DNA of 64,000 nucleotides from JANQQN01 sp964519665 (GCA_964519665.1 CAZFIV010000027.1:5878-69877), one strand, 5' to 3'; counted from the first letter of the stretch, positions 14,402 through 23,348 are shown. Notes: a model not told the origin generated them from the letters alone. Made by a program: numbers and translations.

Positions 14402-15418
14402 TCAATCGGGAGTCAGGATGACTTTCCCAAGGTTCTCGCGGTCATGCAGGATCCGGTGGGCTTCCCCTGCGTTCGAGAAGGGCACGATCGCATGAACCCG
14501 CGGTCGCAATTTGCCTTGCTCCCAGAGCGCGAACAGCTGGTCCAGCCAGCCCGCCAGTCGCTCCGTCTCCGTCCACATGCGCCCCATGTTGACCCCCATG
14601 ACGCCTTTGTTGGCGTCGATCAGGGATACGGGGTTGATATCGAGCCACGGTATCTGAGCGATGCTCTGCAGGTACTTCCAGAAACTCTTTCGCGGGCCGG
14701 GAACCGCCGACGAGAATCCGTAGCACACCAGAAGACCGCCGGTCCTGAGCAGGCGCAAGCCCTTGGCCCAGGATTCCCCACCGATGGGATCGAGCACGAG
14801 GTCGAACGGAGGCCCCTGCGACAGGGCCGCCTCGTAATCCTGATGCCGCGCGTCCACGAGCTGCGTGTATCCCAGCGCATACAGGCGCTCATGCTTGCCG
14901 ACCGACGCGGTGCCGATCGCGGTGGCCCCCCGGCGGAGAACCAGGTCGAGGCAGGTCAAACCGACCCCTCCGCCCGCTCCGTGAATGAGAACCCGGTCGC
15001 CCTCGCGAACCCGACCCATTTCTTCGATGAGCATCCACGCGGTCAGTCCGGTCACTGGGATCGCCGCCGCGGTCACCGCATCGAGGCCCGGCGGTCTGGC
15101 CACGGCTTGAGCGTCGGTCACGACGGCGTGGGTCGTATACCCTCCGAATTGGGTCACGGCGACCACCGGCTCGCCCAAGCGACGGCTCGGCACCCCGAGC
15201 CCTACCGCGTCGATGACCCCCGCGACCTCGTAACCGACCACCGCCGGCAGCGGTGGAGCATCGCGATAGACGCCGACACGCGCCATCAGGTCGGCGAAGT
15301 TCACGCCGGCCGCTTCGACTCGAATCCTGACTTCGCCGAGCCCCGGCTCGGGGTCGGCCGCATCACGAACCTCGAGGACCTCCGGCCCGCCTGTATACGG
15401 AATCCAGATCTGCTTCAT
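14402..15418 (-). CDS. Quinone oxidoreductase-like zinc-independent medium-chain dehydrogenase
   Basis: A 338-residue MDR-family NADPH oxidoreductase. The N-terminal GroES-like fold carries EVLEVRD, AAGVNFADLMARVGVY and VGYEVAGVI; the nucleotide-binding motif is VLIHGAGGGVGLTCLDL, followed by LGYTQLVDAR and LVLDPIGG. Catalytic zinc cysteines are absent, as in QOR/VAT-1-like enzymes; the closest style is VAT-1/synaptic-vesicle-type, given the IPWLDINPVSLIDANKGVMGVN region. It would reduce quinones or enones with NADPH. ATG 15418 overlaps the stop of nth (ATGA), so it is coupled to the repair gene, a pairing that may be only operonic convenience. Confidence 0.88.
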   Translation of the reverse strand: MKQIWIPYTGGPEVLEVRDAADPEPGLGEVRIRVEAAGVNFADLMARVGVYRDAPPLPAVVGYEVAGVIDAVGLGVPSRRLGEPVVAVTQFGGYTTHAVVTDAQAVARPPGLDAVTAAAIPVTGLTAWMLIEEMGRVREGDRVLIHGAGGGVGLTCLDLVLRRGATAIGTASVGKHERLYALGYTQLVDARHQDYEAALSQGPPFDLVLDPIGGESWAKGLRLLRTGGLLVCYGFSSAVPGPRKSFWKYLQSIAQIPWLDINPVSLIDANKGVMGVNMGRMWTETERLAGWLDQLFALWEQGKLRPRVHAIVPFSNAGEAHRILHDRENLGKVILTPD

Positions 15419-16155
15419 GTCGGAGGCCGGCTTCGCAGACGTTTCGGTCCTGCCTTGGTCGACGGTGCAGACTTCGGTTTGCCCCCGCGCTGCCGGAGCT
15501 CGGCGTTTCGACGGGCCTCTTCCAGCATTCGTTTCTTGGTCGCCGCCCAGCCGCAGATCGGGCATTCCGCCAGGTCGTGATAGAGAGCGGGGCAAAACTC
15601 TCGGCCGAAGTAGATGATTTGAAGGTGAAGCTTCGCCCACGTCGATCGGTCGAACAGCTTTTTCAGGTCGGTCTCGGTCTGGTCGGGGGTCTTGGCCAGC
15701 GACAGTCCCCATCGACCCGCCAGCCGCTGGATGTGGGTGTCGACCGGAAATGCGGGCTCTCCGAAAGCCTGAGCCACCACTACGTTGGCGGTTTTCCGCC
15801 CGACGCCCGGCAACGCGATCAAGGCCTCGAACGACGCGGGCACCTGGCCGTGGTGCTCATCGAGGATGCGGCGAGACAACCCCGCGAGGGCCTTCGCTTT
15901 TTGCGGGGCGAGGCCTATCTGTCGGATCAGGCTCTGGATCTCTTCGACCGGCCGGGCGGCCATCTCGGCCGGCGACCCGGCGACCTCGAACAAGGCCGGA
16001 GTGACCTCGTTGACCTTCTTGTCGGTGGTTTGGGCCGACAGCACGACCGCCACCAGCAATTGGAAGCTGTCGGCGTGGTCGAGCGGAATCGGTGGCTCCG
16101 GGTACAGCTCCTCGAGAATCGATAGAATTTTCGAGGCCTTGTCGGCTTTCTTCAT
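15415..16155 (-). CDS. nth: Endonuclease III (DNA glycosylase/AP lyase)
   Basis: A 246-residue base-excision repair enzyme that removes oxidised pyrimidines and cleaves AP sites. The helix-hairpin-helix LPGVGRKTANVV carries the catalytic Lys and PVDTHIQRL the catalytic Asp; LSAQTTDKKVNEVTP is also conserved. The C-terminal iron-sulfur region is unusual: FCPALYHDLAECPIC has three cysteines with C-x9-C-x2-C spacing and the fourth ligand at +5 is missing, compared with C-x6-C-x2-C-x5-C in E. coli. A basic tail follows. ATG 16155 begins MKKADKAS. It overlaps the upstream CoA-binding gene by ATGA. Confidence 0.93.
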   Translation of the reverse strand: MKKADKASKILSILEELYPEPPIPLDHADSFQLLVAVVLSAQTTDKKVNEVTPALFEVAGSPAEMAARPVEEIQSLIRQIGLAPQKAKALAGLSRRILDEHHGQVPASFEALIALPGVGRKTANVVVAQAFGEPAFPVDTHIQRLAGRWGLSLAKTPDQTETDLKKLFDRSTWAKLHLQIIYFGREFCPALYHDLAECPICGWAATKKRMLEEARRNAELRQRGGKPKSAPSTKAGPKRLRSRPPT

Positions 16156-16568
16156 CGACGTCGAGCGCCCTGCGTTTCCACCATGACGCACGGCCCGACC
16201 AAAACCTGGTCGAATCGACCCCGAACCCACTTCAGCACGCCCTCATCGTAGGAACCAGGCTGGAACCAGATGAGCGCGTCTCGGTCGGGGTCGAGAGGTG
16301 CCAAGGCCGCCTCGACCTTGTGCGGGGGCACCACCACGCTCACGATGTGTAGCGGGTCTGGAACGTGGTCGACGGTCGCGACCACCGGCCGGCCGTTGAG
16401 CTCGACCTCTTTCGGATTCACGGGCCAAACCTCGAAACCCTTTGCCACCAGGTCCGCCAGAATGATCGCGCCGAACTTGTGGCGCCGCCGACTCGCCCCT
16501 ATGAGTGCGATGCGGAGGTCGGCAGGATTCATCTCCAGCAAAGAGAAGACGGTGCTCGTCACGACCAT
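16152..16568 (-). CDS. CoA-binding domain protein
   Basis: A 138-residue protein made of one Rossmann-like CoA-binding domain (YccU/CoA_binding_2 type). Visible motifs are IALIGASRRRHKFGAIILADL, read in part as the nucleotide loop, VWPVNPKEVELNG, VPDPLHIVSVVVPP and IWFQPGSYDEGV. Such proteins bind CoA or related dinucleotides; the cellular role is unclear. ATG 16568 is fixed by an excellent GGAGGTGA four bases upstream. It is the first gene of the set with nth and the oxidoreductase, and diverges from the ChaN-like gene with only 24 bases between. Confidence 0.88.
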   Translation of the reverse strand: MVVTSTVFSLLEMNPADLRIALIGASRRRHKFGAIILADLVAKGFEVWPVNPKEVELNGRPVVATVDHVPDPLHIVSVVVPPHKVEAALAPLDPDRDALIWFQPGSYDEGVLKWVRGRFDQVLVGPCVMVETQGARRR

Positions 16569-16592
16569 CGGCTCACCTCCACCCGCGGTGCC

Positions 16593-17645
16593 ATGCTCCC
16601 TATCCACGTGCCTTCAGCCAGACTCACCGGCGTCCTCGCCCTCGCCCTCGCATCCGCCTGCGCCCATGGAGCCAAAGCTCCGCCCGGCCCCGGCGAGACG
16701 TTTTCGGACCCGGGCCCCCTAGCCCAGGCGTGGCGTCTGCCGAGCCGATGTGTCAAGGCGGATGGCACGGTCCTGGACGAAACCGACTTCTACCGAGAGC
16801 TCACCGGGGTGCGAGCGGTCTATGTGGCGGAGCAGCATTCGAGTCCGCACGACCACGCGGTCCAGATCCAGGTGATTCATGGGCTGTTTCAGCAGAACTC
16901 GTCGATGGTCATCGGCCTCGAAATGGTGAAGCGCCCGTTTCAGGTCTGGCTAGACCGGTACATCGCGGGCGAGGTGGACGAGGACACCCTGCTCGAGGGC
17001 ACCGAGTGGCGGCGCCGGTGGGGCTTCGACTTCGCCCTCTATCGCCCCATCCTCACCTTCGCTCGTGACCACGGCATCCGGGTCGTCGCGCTCAACATCC
17101 GGGACGAGATCACTCGCCAGGTCGCCGTCGGTGGCATCGATAGCCTCTCGGACGAAGACCGCGCTCGCCTGCCGGAGATCGACTTCTCCGACCGGGAGCA
17201 CCGCGCAATGGTGCGGTCGGTCTTCGACCGACACGGCGGAGGCGGCAAGATGACCTTCGACAACTTCTACACGGCCCAGCTGCTGTGGGACGAAACCATG
17301 GCCACCGAGGTCGCCCGAGTCATGAATGCGCCCGATGCACCGGCGGTGATGGTGGTCCTCGCCGGTTCGGGACATGTTCGACACGGGTACGGAATTCCCA
17401 ATCGAGCCGCGCGTCGAGGCGTCGCTCCGTATAAGACGGTGCTGCCCGTCCTGCTCGAAAAGGCGCGACAACCGGTGGCCGACATGGCCATGGGCGGGGT
17501 CGCCGACTACCTGTGGGTGATGTCCGGCGACGAACGGAACCTGCCTCGGGTCGGGCCCCACCCGCATCCCACGGAGCCATCACCCGGATCTCGGCCCTCG
17601 TCGATGCCCACCGCCGGCTTGACGGGTCCGGTTCGGGCTCCGTAG
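16593..17645 (+). CDS. ChaN-like haem-binding lipoprotein
   Basis: A 350-residue outer- or inner-membrane lipoprotein. The signal ends in a lipobox, LALASAC. The ChaN/Tiki fold is shown by VYVAEQHSSPHDHAVQIQVI (GExH-like with E and H), VIGLEMVKRPFQ, EGTEWRRRWGFDFALYRPIL, VVALNIRDEITRQVA and the late VVLAGSGHVRHGYGIP. ChaN proteins bind haem and are linked to iron uptake; related Tiki domains are proteases, so activity is not certain. A proline-rich C-terminal tail of about 35 residues is unconserved. ATG 16593 starts the signal peptide; upstream frame is antisense to the CoA-binding gene. Confidence 0.85.
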   Translation: MLPIHVPSARLTGVLALALASACAHGAKAPPGPGETFSDPGPLAQAWRLPSRCVKADGTVLDETDFYRELTGVRAVYVAEQHSSPHDHAVQIQVIHGLFQQNSSMVIGLEMVKRPFQVWLDRYIAGEVDEDTLLEGTEWRRRWGFDFALYRPILTFARDHGIRVVALNIRDEITRQVAVGGIDSLSDEDRARLPEIDFSDREHRAMVRSVFDRHGGGGKMTFDNFYTAQLLWDETMATEVARVMNAPDAPAVMVVLAGSGHVRHGYGIPNRAARRGVAPYKTVLPVLLEKARQPVADMAMGGVADYLWVMSGDERNLPRVGPHPHPTEPSPGSRPSSMPTAGLTGPVRAP

Positions 17646-17736
17646 CCGCGCTCGGCGCGCATCCCGCTCCGTCCCGCGGGGCGTCGATCCCACGTCCGCC
17701 GGATGACCGCGTCGCTCGCGTACTCGACGTCGCGGC

Positions 17737-18654
17737 TCAACCGTTCACTGCGGGCGCCGGGCGGGCGGACCAGTCTACTTCGAACAACTGCCGCAGGTCC
17801 GTCAGCCGAGCGATCCGTCGATGGATGTCTTCGGTCCCGTCGAGCCAGCCCCAGGACCGCTCCGGGTGATTCCGGAGCAACCAAGCGCCGTGCACGGCCC
17901 CCTTGCGCATCAGAGGCTCGACGTCGTTCGTGAGGCTGTCGCCGATGGCGATCGTCTTCGACAGATCGACCGGCGTCCCGAGCTTGGCTTCGAAGGCGGC
18001 CACGACCGCATCATAGAATCGCTCGTCGGGTTTTCCGACGGGATCCCCCACCGAGATGTCGCGTGGATAGAGGCCCAGCCGTTCCAGAAGCGACAGCCGC
18101 CGGTGCTTTTCGGCGACGGCGTGGTCGGGATCATATCGAAAGGTCTCAGAGGCTTCGTCGTAGCGCAGAAACCCGTCGCTGTTGGTGGCCAGCTGTACCG
18201 GGATGCCGGCCTCGTGCAGCGCGGTCATCACCTGCTCGGCGTCGGGGAGGATTTGAGTCATCTCCCTCACCGTTCGCCAATACGTGTCGTCGACGATCCG
18301 ATGGATGAGGGCGCCGGTCACGGGGACGCCGTGACGCTCCATCGCCACGGCGAGAAGGGTCTGCCGCGACCAGATCTTCACCTCGTGGCCCTCTTCGGTC
18401 ACGCCGCGCTGCCAGCGGGTGATGGCCGCCCGGCGCGCCTCGTACGGAGGGTGTTGATAGCCCGGTGGAGCGCGAAGCTGCCCTCGCAGGTCGGCGTAGC
18501 CCTGGACGAAGTCCGCGTGGACCGCGGCGCCCACCGACTCACCGAGAGCCTCGACCAGCGGAGCTCGACACGCTGCCTGGGCGGCCCTGGCGAGGTTGTC
18601 CATGTCGACCACGACATCATCGACGTCGAAGATCGCGAATGCGTGAGGAATCAT
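17737..18654 (-). CDS. HAD-superfamily hydrolase
   Basis: A 305-residue haloacid-dehalogenase-like phosphatase. Motif I is FDVDDVVVD with the two catalytic aspartates, motif II LATNSDG, motif III lysine GKPDERFY and motif IV IGDSLTNDV. A helical cap of roughly 130 residues sits between motifs I and II (C1-type). The substrate is unknown. It is a single gene convergent with the ChaN-like gene and followed upstream by the CULT protein gene on the same strand, 72 bases away. Confidence 0.85.
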   Translation of the reverse strand: MIPHAFAIFDVDDVVVDMDNLARAAQAACRAPLVEALGESVGAAVHADFVQGYADLRGQLRAPPGYQHPPYEARRAAITRWQRGVTEEGHEVKIWSRQTLLAVAMERHGVPVTGALIHRIVDDTYWRTVREMTQILPDAEQVMTALHEAGIPVQLATNSDGFLRYDEASETFRYDPDHAVAEKHRRLSLLERLGLYPRDISVGDPVGKPDERFYDAVVAAFEAKLGTPVDLSKTIAIGDSLTNDVEPLMRKGAVHGAWLLRNHPERSWGWLDGTEDIHRRIARLTDLRQLFEVDWSARPAPAVNG

Positions 18655-18726
18655 GGGCCCCGAGACGTTACCCGCGACCGATCCGACAAGCGAGGTGGAC
18701 GCGACGGGGGTGCTCCAATGAGGACC

Positions 18727-19347
18727 TCATTCGGACAAAGCGTCCACCAGAAGACCGTAAAAGCGCGCTGGCTCGCGGCCGGAGACGGCGTCATAGCGCC
18801 ACCCTAAGTGCGCGTGACATTGACCGCACACGACGACCGTCCAGGTGTACCCGTCGAACCATGTGAACTCGAGGGCTGCAGGGCTGGCCGCGGCGATCCG
18901 GTAGGCCCGACTCAGAGTGTAGATCTTCTTCAGGTGTCCGTACGGATTGGGGAAGACGTGAACCGGTCCCGCCCCGCCGATACGAAGCGCGTACCGGTGA
19001 GACGAGACCTCTTGGCCGCAGGCACGGCAACGAAGCACGCGCTCCGGCTCGGGATCGCTCCCCCGCGGCTGGGGCGAGCGGTCCGCCGCCGGCGATTCCG
19101 ACGGCCCCGGTGCCGGCGAAGACTCCTTGCCCTCGAGCCCCTTGCCCTCTTGATCCTTGGCTTCCCGCCGGGGCTTGGCTTCCCGCCGGGGCTTGGCTTC
19201 CCACCGGGGCTTGGCTTCCCGCCAGGGCTTGGCTTCCCGGCCGGGCTTGGCTTCCCGTCGGCGCCGATGTTCGAACGCGACAACCTTCGCGAATAGAATC
19301 CCACCGGCTTCGAGGCAAAGGGGGAACTCGGCGAGTTGGGTGGGCAT
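18727..19347 (-). CDS. Cereblon-like CULT domain protein with a six-residue repeat linker
   Basis: A 206-residue protein whose C-terminal 105 residues form a CULT domain, the ligand-binding fold of cereblon. Zinc cysteines are CRACG and CGQCH. The tri-tryptophan cage that holds glutarimides such as thalidomide is represented by TWFDGYTW and the later LGW. HVFPNPYGHLKKIYTL is also CULT-like. The N-terminal 28 residues (PTQLAEFPLCLEAGGILF) are followed by about six copies of REAKPR, then an acidic/serine linker. Bacterial CULT proteins have unknown natural ligands, perhaps cyclic imides from protein damage. The ATG at 19347 follows a GTG in frame. Confidence 0.85.
   Translation of the reverse strand: MPTQLAEFPLCLEAGGILFAKVVAFEHRRRREAKPGREAKPWREAKPRWEAKPRREAKPRREAKDQEGKGLEGKESSPAPGPSESPAADRSPQPRGSDPEPERVLRCRACGQEVSSHRYALRIGGAGPVHVFPNPYGHLKKIYTLSRAYRIAAASPAALEFTWFDGYTWTVVVCGQCHAHLGWRYDAVSGREPARFYGLLVDALSE
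19161..19256. repeat. 18-bp tandem repeat encoding REAKPR
   Basis: Five full copies of an 18-bp unit (CTTCCCGCCGGGGCTTGG, up to two mismatches) lie at 19161-19250, with partial copies on either side. It is in frame within the CULT gene and encodes a six-residue basic/acidic linker repeat on the minus strand. Copy number probably varies between strains. Confidence 0.9.
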
Positions 19348-19350
19348 CAC

Positions 19351-19737
19351 GCGACGATGAGTATAGCTCGGATAGTAGACGTCGTTAGCGTGGTTTCTAT
19401 AAGAGAAGAGACTTGCGTAGACTGACGCTTTCAGCGAATCTGCGCCCCGGAGCGAACTTCATCGTGTTCGTTATTCTCCATAACCGCCGTCCTTGCAACG
19501 CGGTTCTCCAGCGCGCTCAACGCACGTACGCCTCACTTTGCGTGTGGCCAACATTGCGTTGAGCCGCGTGCATCGTCCTTTCGTTACGGTCTGACCTGAG
19601 CGTTCGACCTCGCGAAAGCGAGCGAGCGTAAGACCGCTGCACGCGGCCTTCACTCTCTTCCGACAACCCGTCCGGGCCGGTCAGCCCGGACTCAAACCTC
19701 CGACGGTTCAAGCGACCGAGGGGAAGAGGGTAGCGTT
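19351..19737. other. Intergenic region between divergent CULT and EF-G genes
   Basis: About 390 bases without a believable gene. The composition is less GC-rich near 19360-19480 (for example GGTTTCTATAAGAGAAGAG), as expected for promoters of the two divergent genes. Short open frames are present on both strands but have no ribosome site and unlikely composition. I see no RNA gene or repeat. Confidence 0.45.
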
Positions 19738-21702
19738 GTGACTCAACTCAATAAGCTCGCGACGAGAAATATCGGCATCATCGCGCACGTCGATGCTGGC
19801 AAGACGACATTGACCGAGAAGCTGCTTCACGCCACCGGCGCCGTTCATCGAGCGGGCTCGGTCGACGGAGGCACCACCGCGACCGACTTCGATCCGCTCG
19901 AACGAAAAAAGGGCATCACGATCAGCTCGGCCGCGGTGCACTTCGAGCGCAACCGGATGGGCTTCAACCTGATCGACACCCCCGGACACGCCGACTTCAC
20001 CATCGAAGTCGAACGTAGCTTGCGGGTACTCGACGGGGCGGTGCTGCTGCTCGATGCGGTGGCCGGCGTCCAGCCGCAGACCGAGAAGGTCTGGCGACAG
20101 GCGGACCGATACGAGGTTCCGCGGATCGCGTTCGTCAACAAGCTCGACCGCCTCGGCGCCGACCTCGACCGCTGTCTCGACAGCATCCGCGAACGGTTGA
20201 GCATCGCCCCGGTCGTGGTCGGCTATCCGGAGTTCGGAGACGACGGGCAAAGTATTTGGGTCGACGTGACGGAGGCATCGCCGCCCGCCGGGGCGGATGC
20301 GCACCGGTTCGAGCGACGCCGACATGCGCTCATCGAAGCCTGCGCCGAAGTCTCAGCCGAAGTCGAAAAGGCCTTCGTGTTCGATGAACCGGTCATCGAC
20401 CGGCCCCTGTTGGTCGATGCGGTGAGGCGGGCGTGCCTCGAACGCCGCTTCTTGCCGGTATTGGCCGGTAGCGCGGCGAAGAACGTCGGGGTCGTGCAGG
20501 TCCTCGATGCCGTGGAGGCGTATCTTCCTCCGCCCGACCCTGGAGGGACCGACCAGCGGCTGGCGTTCTGTTTCAAGGTCGTGTTCGAGAAGTTCGGGCA
20601 GATGAGCTTCATCCGCGTCTATTCGGGCTCGGTGGCCCGCGGCGACGTCCTGTGGAGCTCTCGGGCCGGACGCACGATTCGGATCGGCCGCCTGGTGCAG
20701 CTGTTCGGCGACCGCCTCGACGACGTCGAGACCCTGCCGGCCGGCTCGATCGGGGCCATCGTCGGAGGCGGACTGCAGACCGGCGATACGCTCAGCGAGA
20801 CTTCCGTCAAGGCGGTCCTCGAGGGGCTCGCCCAGACGGAGCCGGTGGTGCACTTGGCCATCGCGCCCGAGCGCCTCGCCGACGGGGATAAGCTGCACGC
20901 GCATCTCGAGCGAATGCTGCTCGAGGATCCATCGCTGATCCGGATCACCGATCCGGATACCCACGAAGAGGTGCTGGGGGGCATCGGCCAGCTGCATCTC
21001 GAAGTGGTGCTCGAGCGCCTGCGGCGTCGCAGCGGCGTGACGCTCCGGGCCGGGCGGCCGAAGGTCGCCTTGCGCTCGACGATCCGGGAGCCGGTCGAAC
21101 ACCGGTACCGGCACGTCAAGCGGTCCGGCGGGCCGGGTCAATTCGCGGAGCTGTCGCTTTCGGTCGAGCCGATGGAACCGGGCTTCGGTTTCGCGTTCGT
21201 CGACGCGACCAAGGGCGGTGTCATCCCCGGCGAGTACATCCCGGGGGTCGAAAAGGGGGTCGACGAAGCCCTGGCGGCCGGCCCGATGAACGGCCACCCG
21301 GTCGTCGACGTGAAGGTCACGCTGCTCGACGGGTCGGCGCACAGCCACGACTCGAGCGAACTGGCGTTCAAGATCGCAGCCCAAAGCTGCATGAAAGAAG
21401 CGCTCCTCCGAGCGCAACCGGTCCTTTTGGAGCCGGTGATGGTGGTCGACGTGATCACTCCGACCGAGTCGGTCGGGGGGGTAGTGGGCGACCTTCAGCG
21501 ACGCCGAGGACGGCTCGAGCAGCTGACCGACCGGCAGGACGCGCGCGCCATTCGGGCCCGCGTACCGCTGGCTGAGCTGTTCGGCTATGCGAACGACCTC
21601 GCGTCGCTCACCCAAGGGCGGGCCCATCACGAGCTCACCCTCGGCGGCTTCGAACCGGCGCCGCCGGAGCATGTCGACCGGCTCCTCAAACGGGCCGGTT
21701 AG
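19738..21702 (+). CDS. fusA: Elongation factor G-like translational GTPase
   Basis: A 654-residue EF-G family protein; GTP hydrolysis drives ribosomal translocation or recycling. Motifs are G1 AHVDAGKT, switch I DFDPLERKKGITISS, G3 DTPGHADF and G4 NKLD. Domain III HLEVVLERL, domain IV HSHDSSELAFKIAAQS and domain V EPVMVVDVITP are all present, so it is full-domain but shorter than the usual 690-700. Switch I has KKGITI where most have RGITI. The gene is not next to rpsL/rpsG/tuf, so it may be a paralogue (EF-G2 type) rather than the housekeeping copy. The GTG start has AGGG upstream. Confidence 0.9.
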   Translation: MTQLNKLATRNIGIIAHVDAGKTTLTEKLLHATGAVHRAGSVDGGTTATDFDPLERKKGITISSAAVHFERNRMGFNLIDTPGHADFTIEVERSLRVLDGAVLLLDAVAGVQPQTEKVWRQADRYEVPRIAFVNKLDRLGADLDRCLDSIRERLSIAPVVVGYPEFGDDGQSIWVDVTEASPPAGADAHRFERRRHALIEACAEVSAEVEKAFVFDEPVIDRPLLVDAVRRACLERRFLPVLAGSAAKNVGVVQVLDAVEAYLPPPDPGGTDQRLAFCFKVVFEKFGQMSFIRVYSGSVARGDVLWSSRAGRTIRIGRLVQLFGDRLDDVETLPAGSIGAIVGGGLQTGDTLSETSVKAVLEGLAQTEPVVHLAIAPERLADGDKLHAHLERMLLEDPSLIRITDPDTHEEVLGGIGQLHLEVVLERLRRRSGVTLRAGRPKVALRSTIREPVEHRYRHVKRSGGPGQFAELSLSVEPMEPGFGFAFVDATKGGVIPGEYIPGVEKGVDEALAAGPMNGHPVVDVKVTLLDGSAHSHDSSELAFKIAAQSCMKEALLRAQPVLLEPVMVVDVITPTESVGGVVGDLQRRRGRLEQLTDRQDARAIRARVPLAELFGYANDLASLTQGRAHHELTLGGFEPAPPEHVDRLLKRAG

Positions 21703-21705
21703 GCC

Positions 21706-21739
21706 CCGGGCCGGCTGCTCAAGTGGGCGGCCGGCCCGG
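21706..21739 (+). terminator. Terminator-like hairpin after the EF-G gene
   Basis: CCGGGCCGGC (21706-21715) and GCCGGCCCGG (21730-21739) are perfect complements separated by 14 bases. CCTTTC follows. The U run is short, but the position four bases after the stop codon fits a terminator. Confidence 0.5.
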
Positions 21740-21930
21740 CCTTTCGACTGCCGTCGCCTAGAAGCACATCGGACAGACGACGTACCGGTCGAGCATCTCC
21801 GAAGTTCTCACCCACCGGTCGCGAAGCTCGAGAGCGAGGTTTCGATACACGCCGAAATCGCATCCCGATAAACCCCATACCGACTTTCGCTGGATTCCCG
21901 GCGCGATGCTCGGGTACGACGAGGCGACCG

Positions 21931-23328
21931 GTGTCCGAAAAGACGTACTACATTCAGACGTTTGGTTGTCGGGTCAACCAAGCGGACTCGGCGGGCATCG
22001 CGGCCGCCTTGGATGCGCCCCCCAGCCCTGAGAGCGAAGACCACGCGCTGCGACGAGTGGGCGATTGGCAGGATGCCGACGTCGTCGTCCTCAATACGTG
22101 CACGGTGACCCACCGCTCCGACACCGACGTCCGCAAGGCGGTGCACCGCATTCAGCGAGAGAATCCGGCTGCCCGAGTGGTGGTGACCGGCTGCTACGCC
22201 CAGCGTGATCCTCAGGCGCTCGTGCAGCTCGGTGGGGTCTCCGCAGTGGTCGGCAACGCCCACAAATCTGCCCTGCCGGAGGTGGTGAGCGCGCTCGCCG
22301 CGGGCGGCCCGAGCGTCCTGATCCACACGCCGATGGGCAAGCGCGACCCGTCCGACCTGCCCTCGGTGGAGCCGGTGACCACCGTCCTCGAGCGCACCCG
22401 GCCGTTCGTCAAGATCCAGGACGGCTGTGACGCGCACTGCACTTACTGCATCATTCCGGAAGTCCGCGGGCGAGCCCGCAGCGCCCCGCCGTCGGCGGTG
22501 CTGGCGGCCGTGCGGAGCCTCGTGACCGACGGGTGGCGGGAGATCGTGCTCGCGGGAGTTCACCTGGGCACCTACGCGGGCCGAGACGACGCCGTTCCGC
22601 CCAGAAGCGACGCCCCCCCGACCTCGCTCGGCGACCTGACCCGTCGGGTGCTCGACGTGCCGGGGCTCACGCAGCTTCGGTTGTCGTGCATCGAGCCGAT
22701 GGCGTTCCCGATGGACCTGGTCGACCTCGCCGCCGACGAGCCGAGACTGGCCCCCCACTTCCACCTTCCGCTTCAGTCCGGAGACGACGAGGTACTCAAG
22801 CGAATGGTGCGGCCCTACCGCGCTCGAGCCTACGGCGAGCTCCTCAACACGATTCGCGCCCGGCTGCCGAACGCCTGCCTCGGCACCGACGTGATCGTCG
22901 GCTTCCCGGGGGAGACAGAGGCTCAATTTGCCAACACGTGCGCGTTCATCGAGGCGTCCGCGCTCAACTACGTGCACGTCTTCAGCTACTCCGACCGCTC
23001 GGGCACCCCGGCCACCCGGCTCGCCGCAAAGGTCGACCCCCGCGTGATCAAGGAGCGGTCGACCCGTCTTCACGCGATCGGTCGCCGGCTATGGCACGAC
23101 TATCTCGACCGGCAGGCGGGCCACACCCTTCGGGCCCTCACGCTCGAACCCGACCGCCGCCACCCCGACCATACGCGAGCGCTCAGCGCGAACTTCTGCA
23201 GCGTTCGGATCGCGGGGCCGCGTCCAGCAAACCGCCTCCTCGACGTCGAGATCGACCGACGCGAAGGCGAGACCCTGATCGGGCGCGTCACCGCCACCCG
23301 CGCCGAGCCTCATCGGGTACCGCATTAG
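21931..23328 (+). CDS. mtaB: tRNA t6A37 methylthiotransferase MtaB-like radical SAM protein
   Basis: A 465-residue radical-SAM methylthiotransferase that converts t6A37 to ms2t6A37 in ANN-decoding tRNAs. The N-terminal UPF0004 domain carries cysteines in TFGCRVNQADS, NTCTVTHRSD and VVTGCYAQRDP. The radical-SAM cluster is CDAHCTYCIIP. HFHLPLQSGDDEVLKRM, TDVIVGFPGETE and YVHVFSYSDRSGTPA are conserved, and a C-terminal TRAM-like region ends the protein. GTG 21931 has GAGG six bases upstream. An insertion (about residues 215-230, Asp/Pro-rich) sits after VHLGTYAGRD. The only other tRNA-related genes in the window are in the 3-6 kb array. Confidence 0.93.
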   Translation: MSEKTYYIQTFGCRVNQADSAGIAAALDAPPSPESEDHALRRVGDWQDADVVVLNTCTVTHRSDTDVRKAVHRIQRENPAARVVVTGCYAQRDPQALVQLGGVSAVVGNAHKSALPEVVSALAAGGPSVLIHTPMGKRDPSDLPSVEPVTTVLERTRPFVKIQDGCDAHCTYCIIPEVRGRARSAPPSAVLAAVRSLVTDGWREIVLAGVHLGTYAGRDDAVPPRSDAPPTSLGDLTRRVLDVPGLTQLRLSCIEPMAFPMDLVDLAADEPRLAPHFHLPLQSGDDEVLKRMVRPYRARAYGELLNTIRARLPNACLGTDVIVGFPGETEAQFANTCAFIEASALNYVHVFSYSDRSGTPATRLAAKVDPRVIKERSTRLHAIGRRLWHDYLDRQAGHTLRALTLEPDRRHPDHTRALSANFCSVRIAGPRPANRLLDVEIDRREGETLIGRVTATRAEPHRVPH

Positions 23329-23348
23329 CGCCGACCGAGACTTCCTGG

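Noticed and set aside
19161..19256. Short direct repeats that could suggest a CRISPR array
   Set aside because: The 18-bp units are head to tail without spacers and are in frame inside the CULT gene; no cas gene is present.
21808..23073. Long minus-strand open frame opposite mtaB
   Set aside because: It is rich in Arg, His and Gly, has no family motif and is fully antisense to a clear radical-SAM gene; long shadow frames are common at this GC content.
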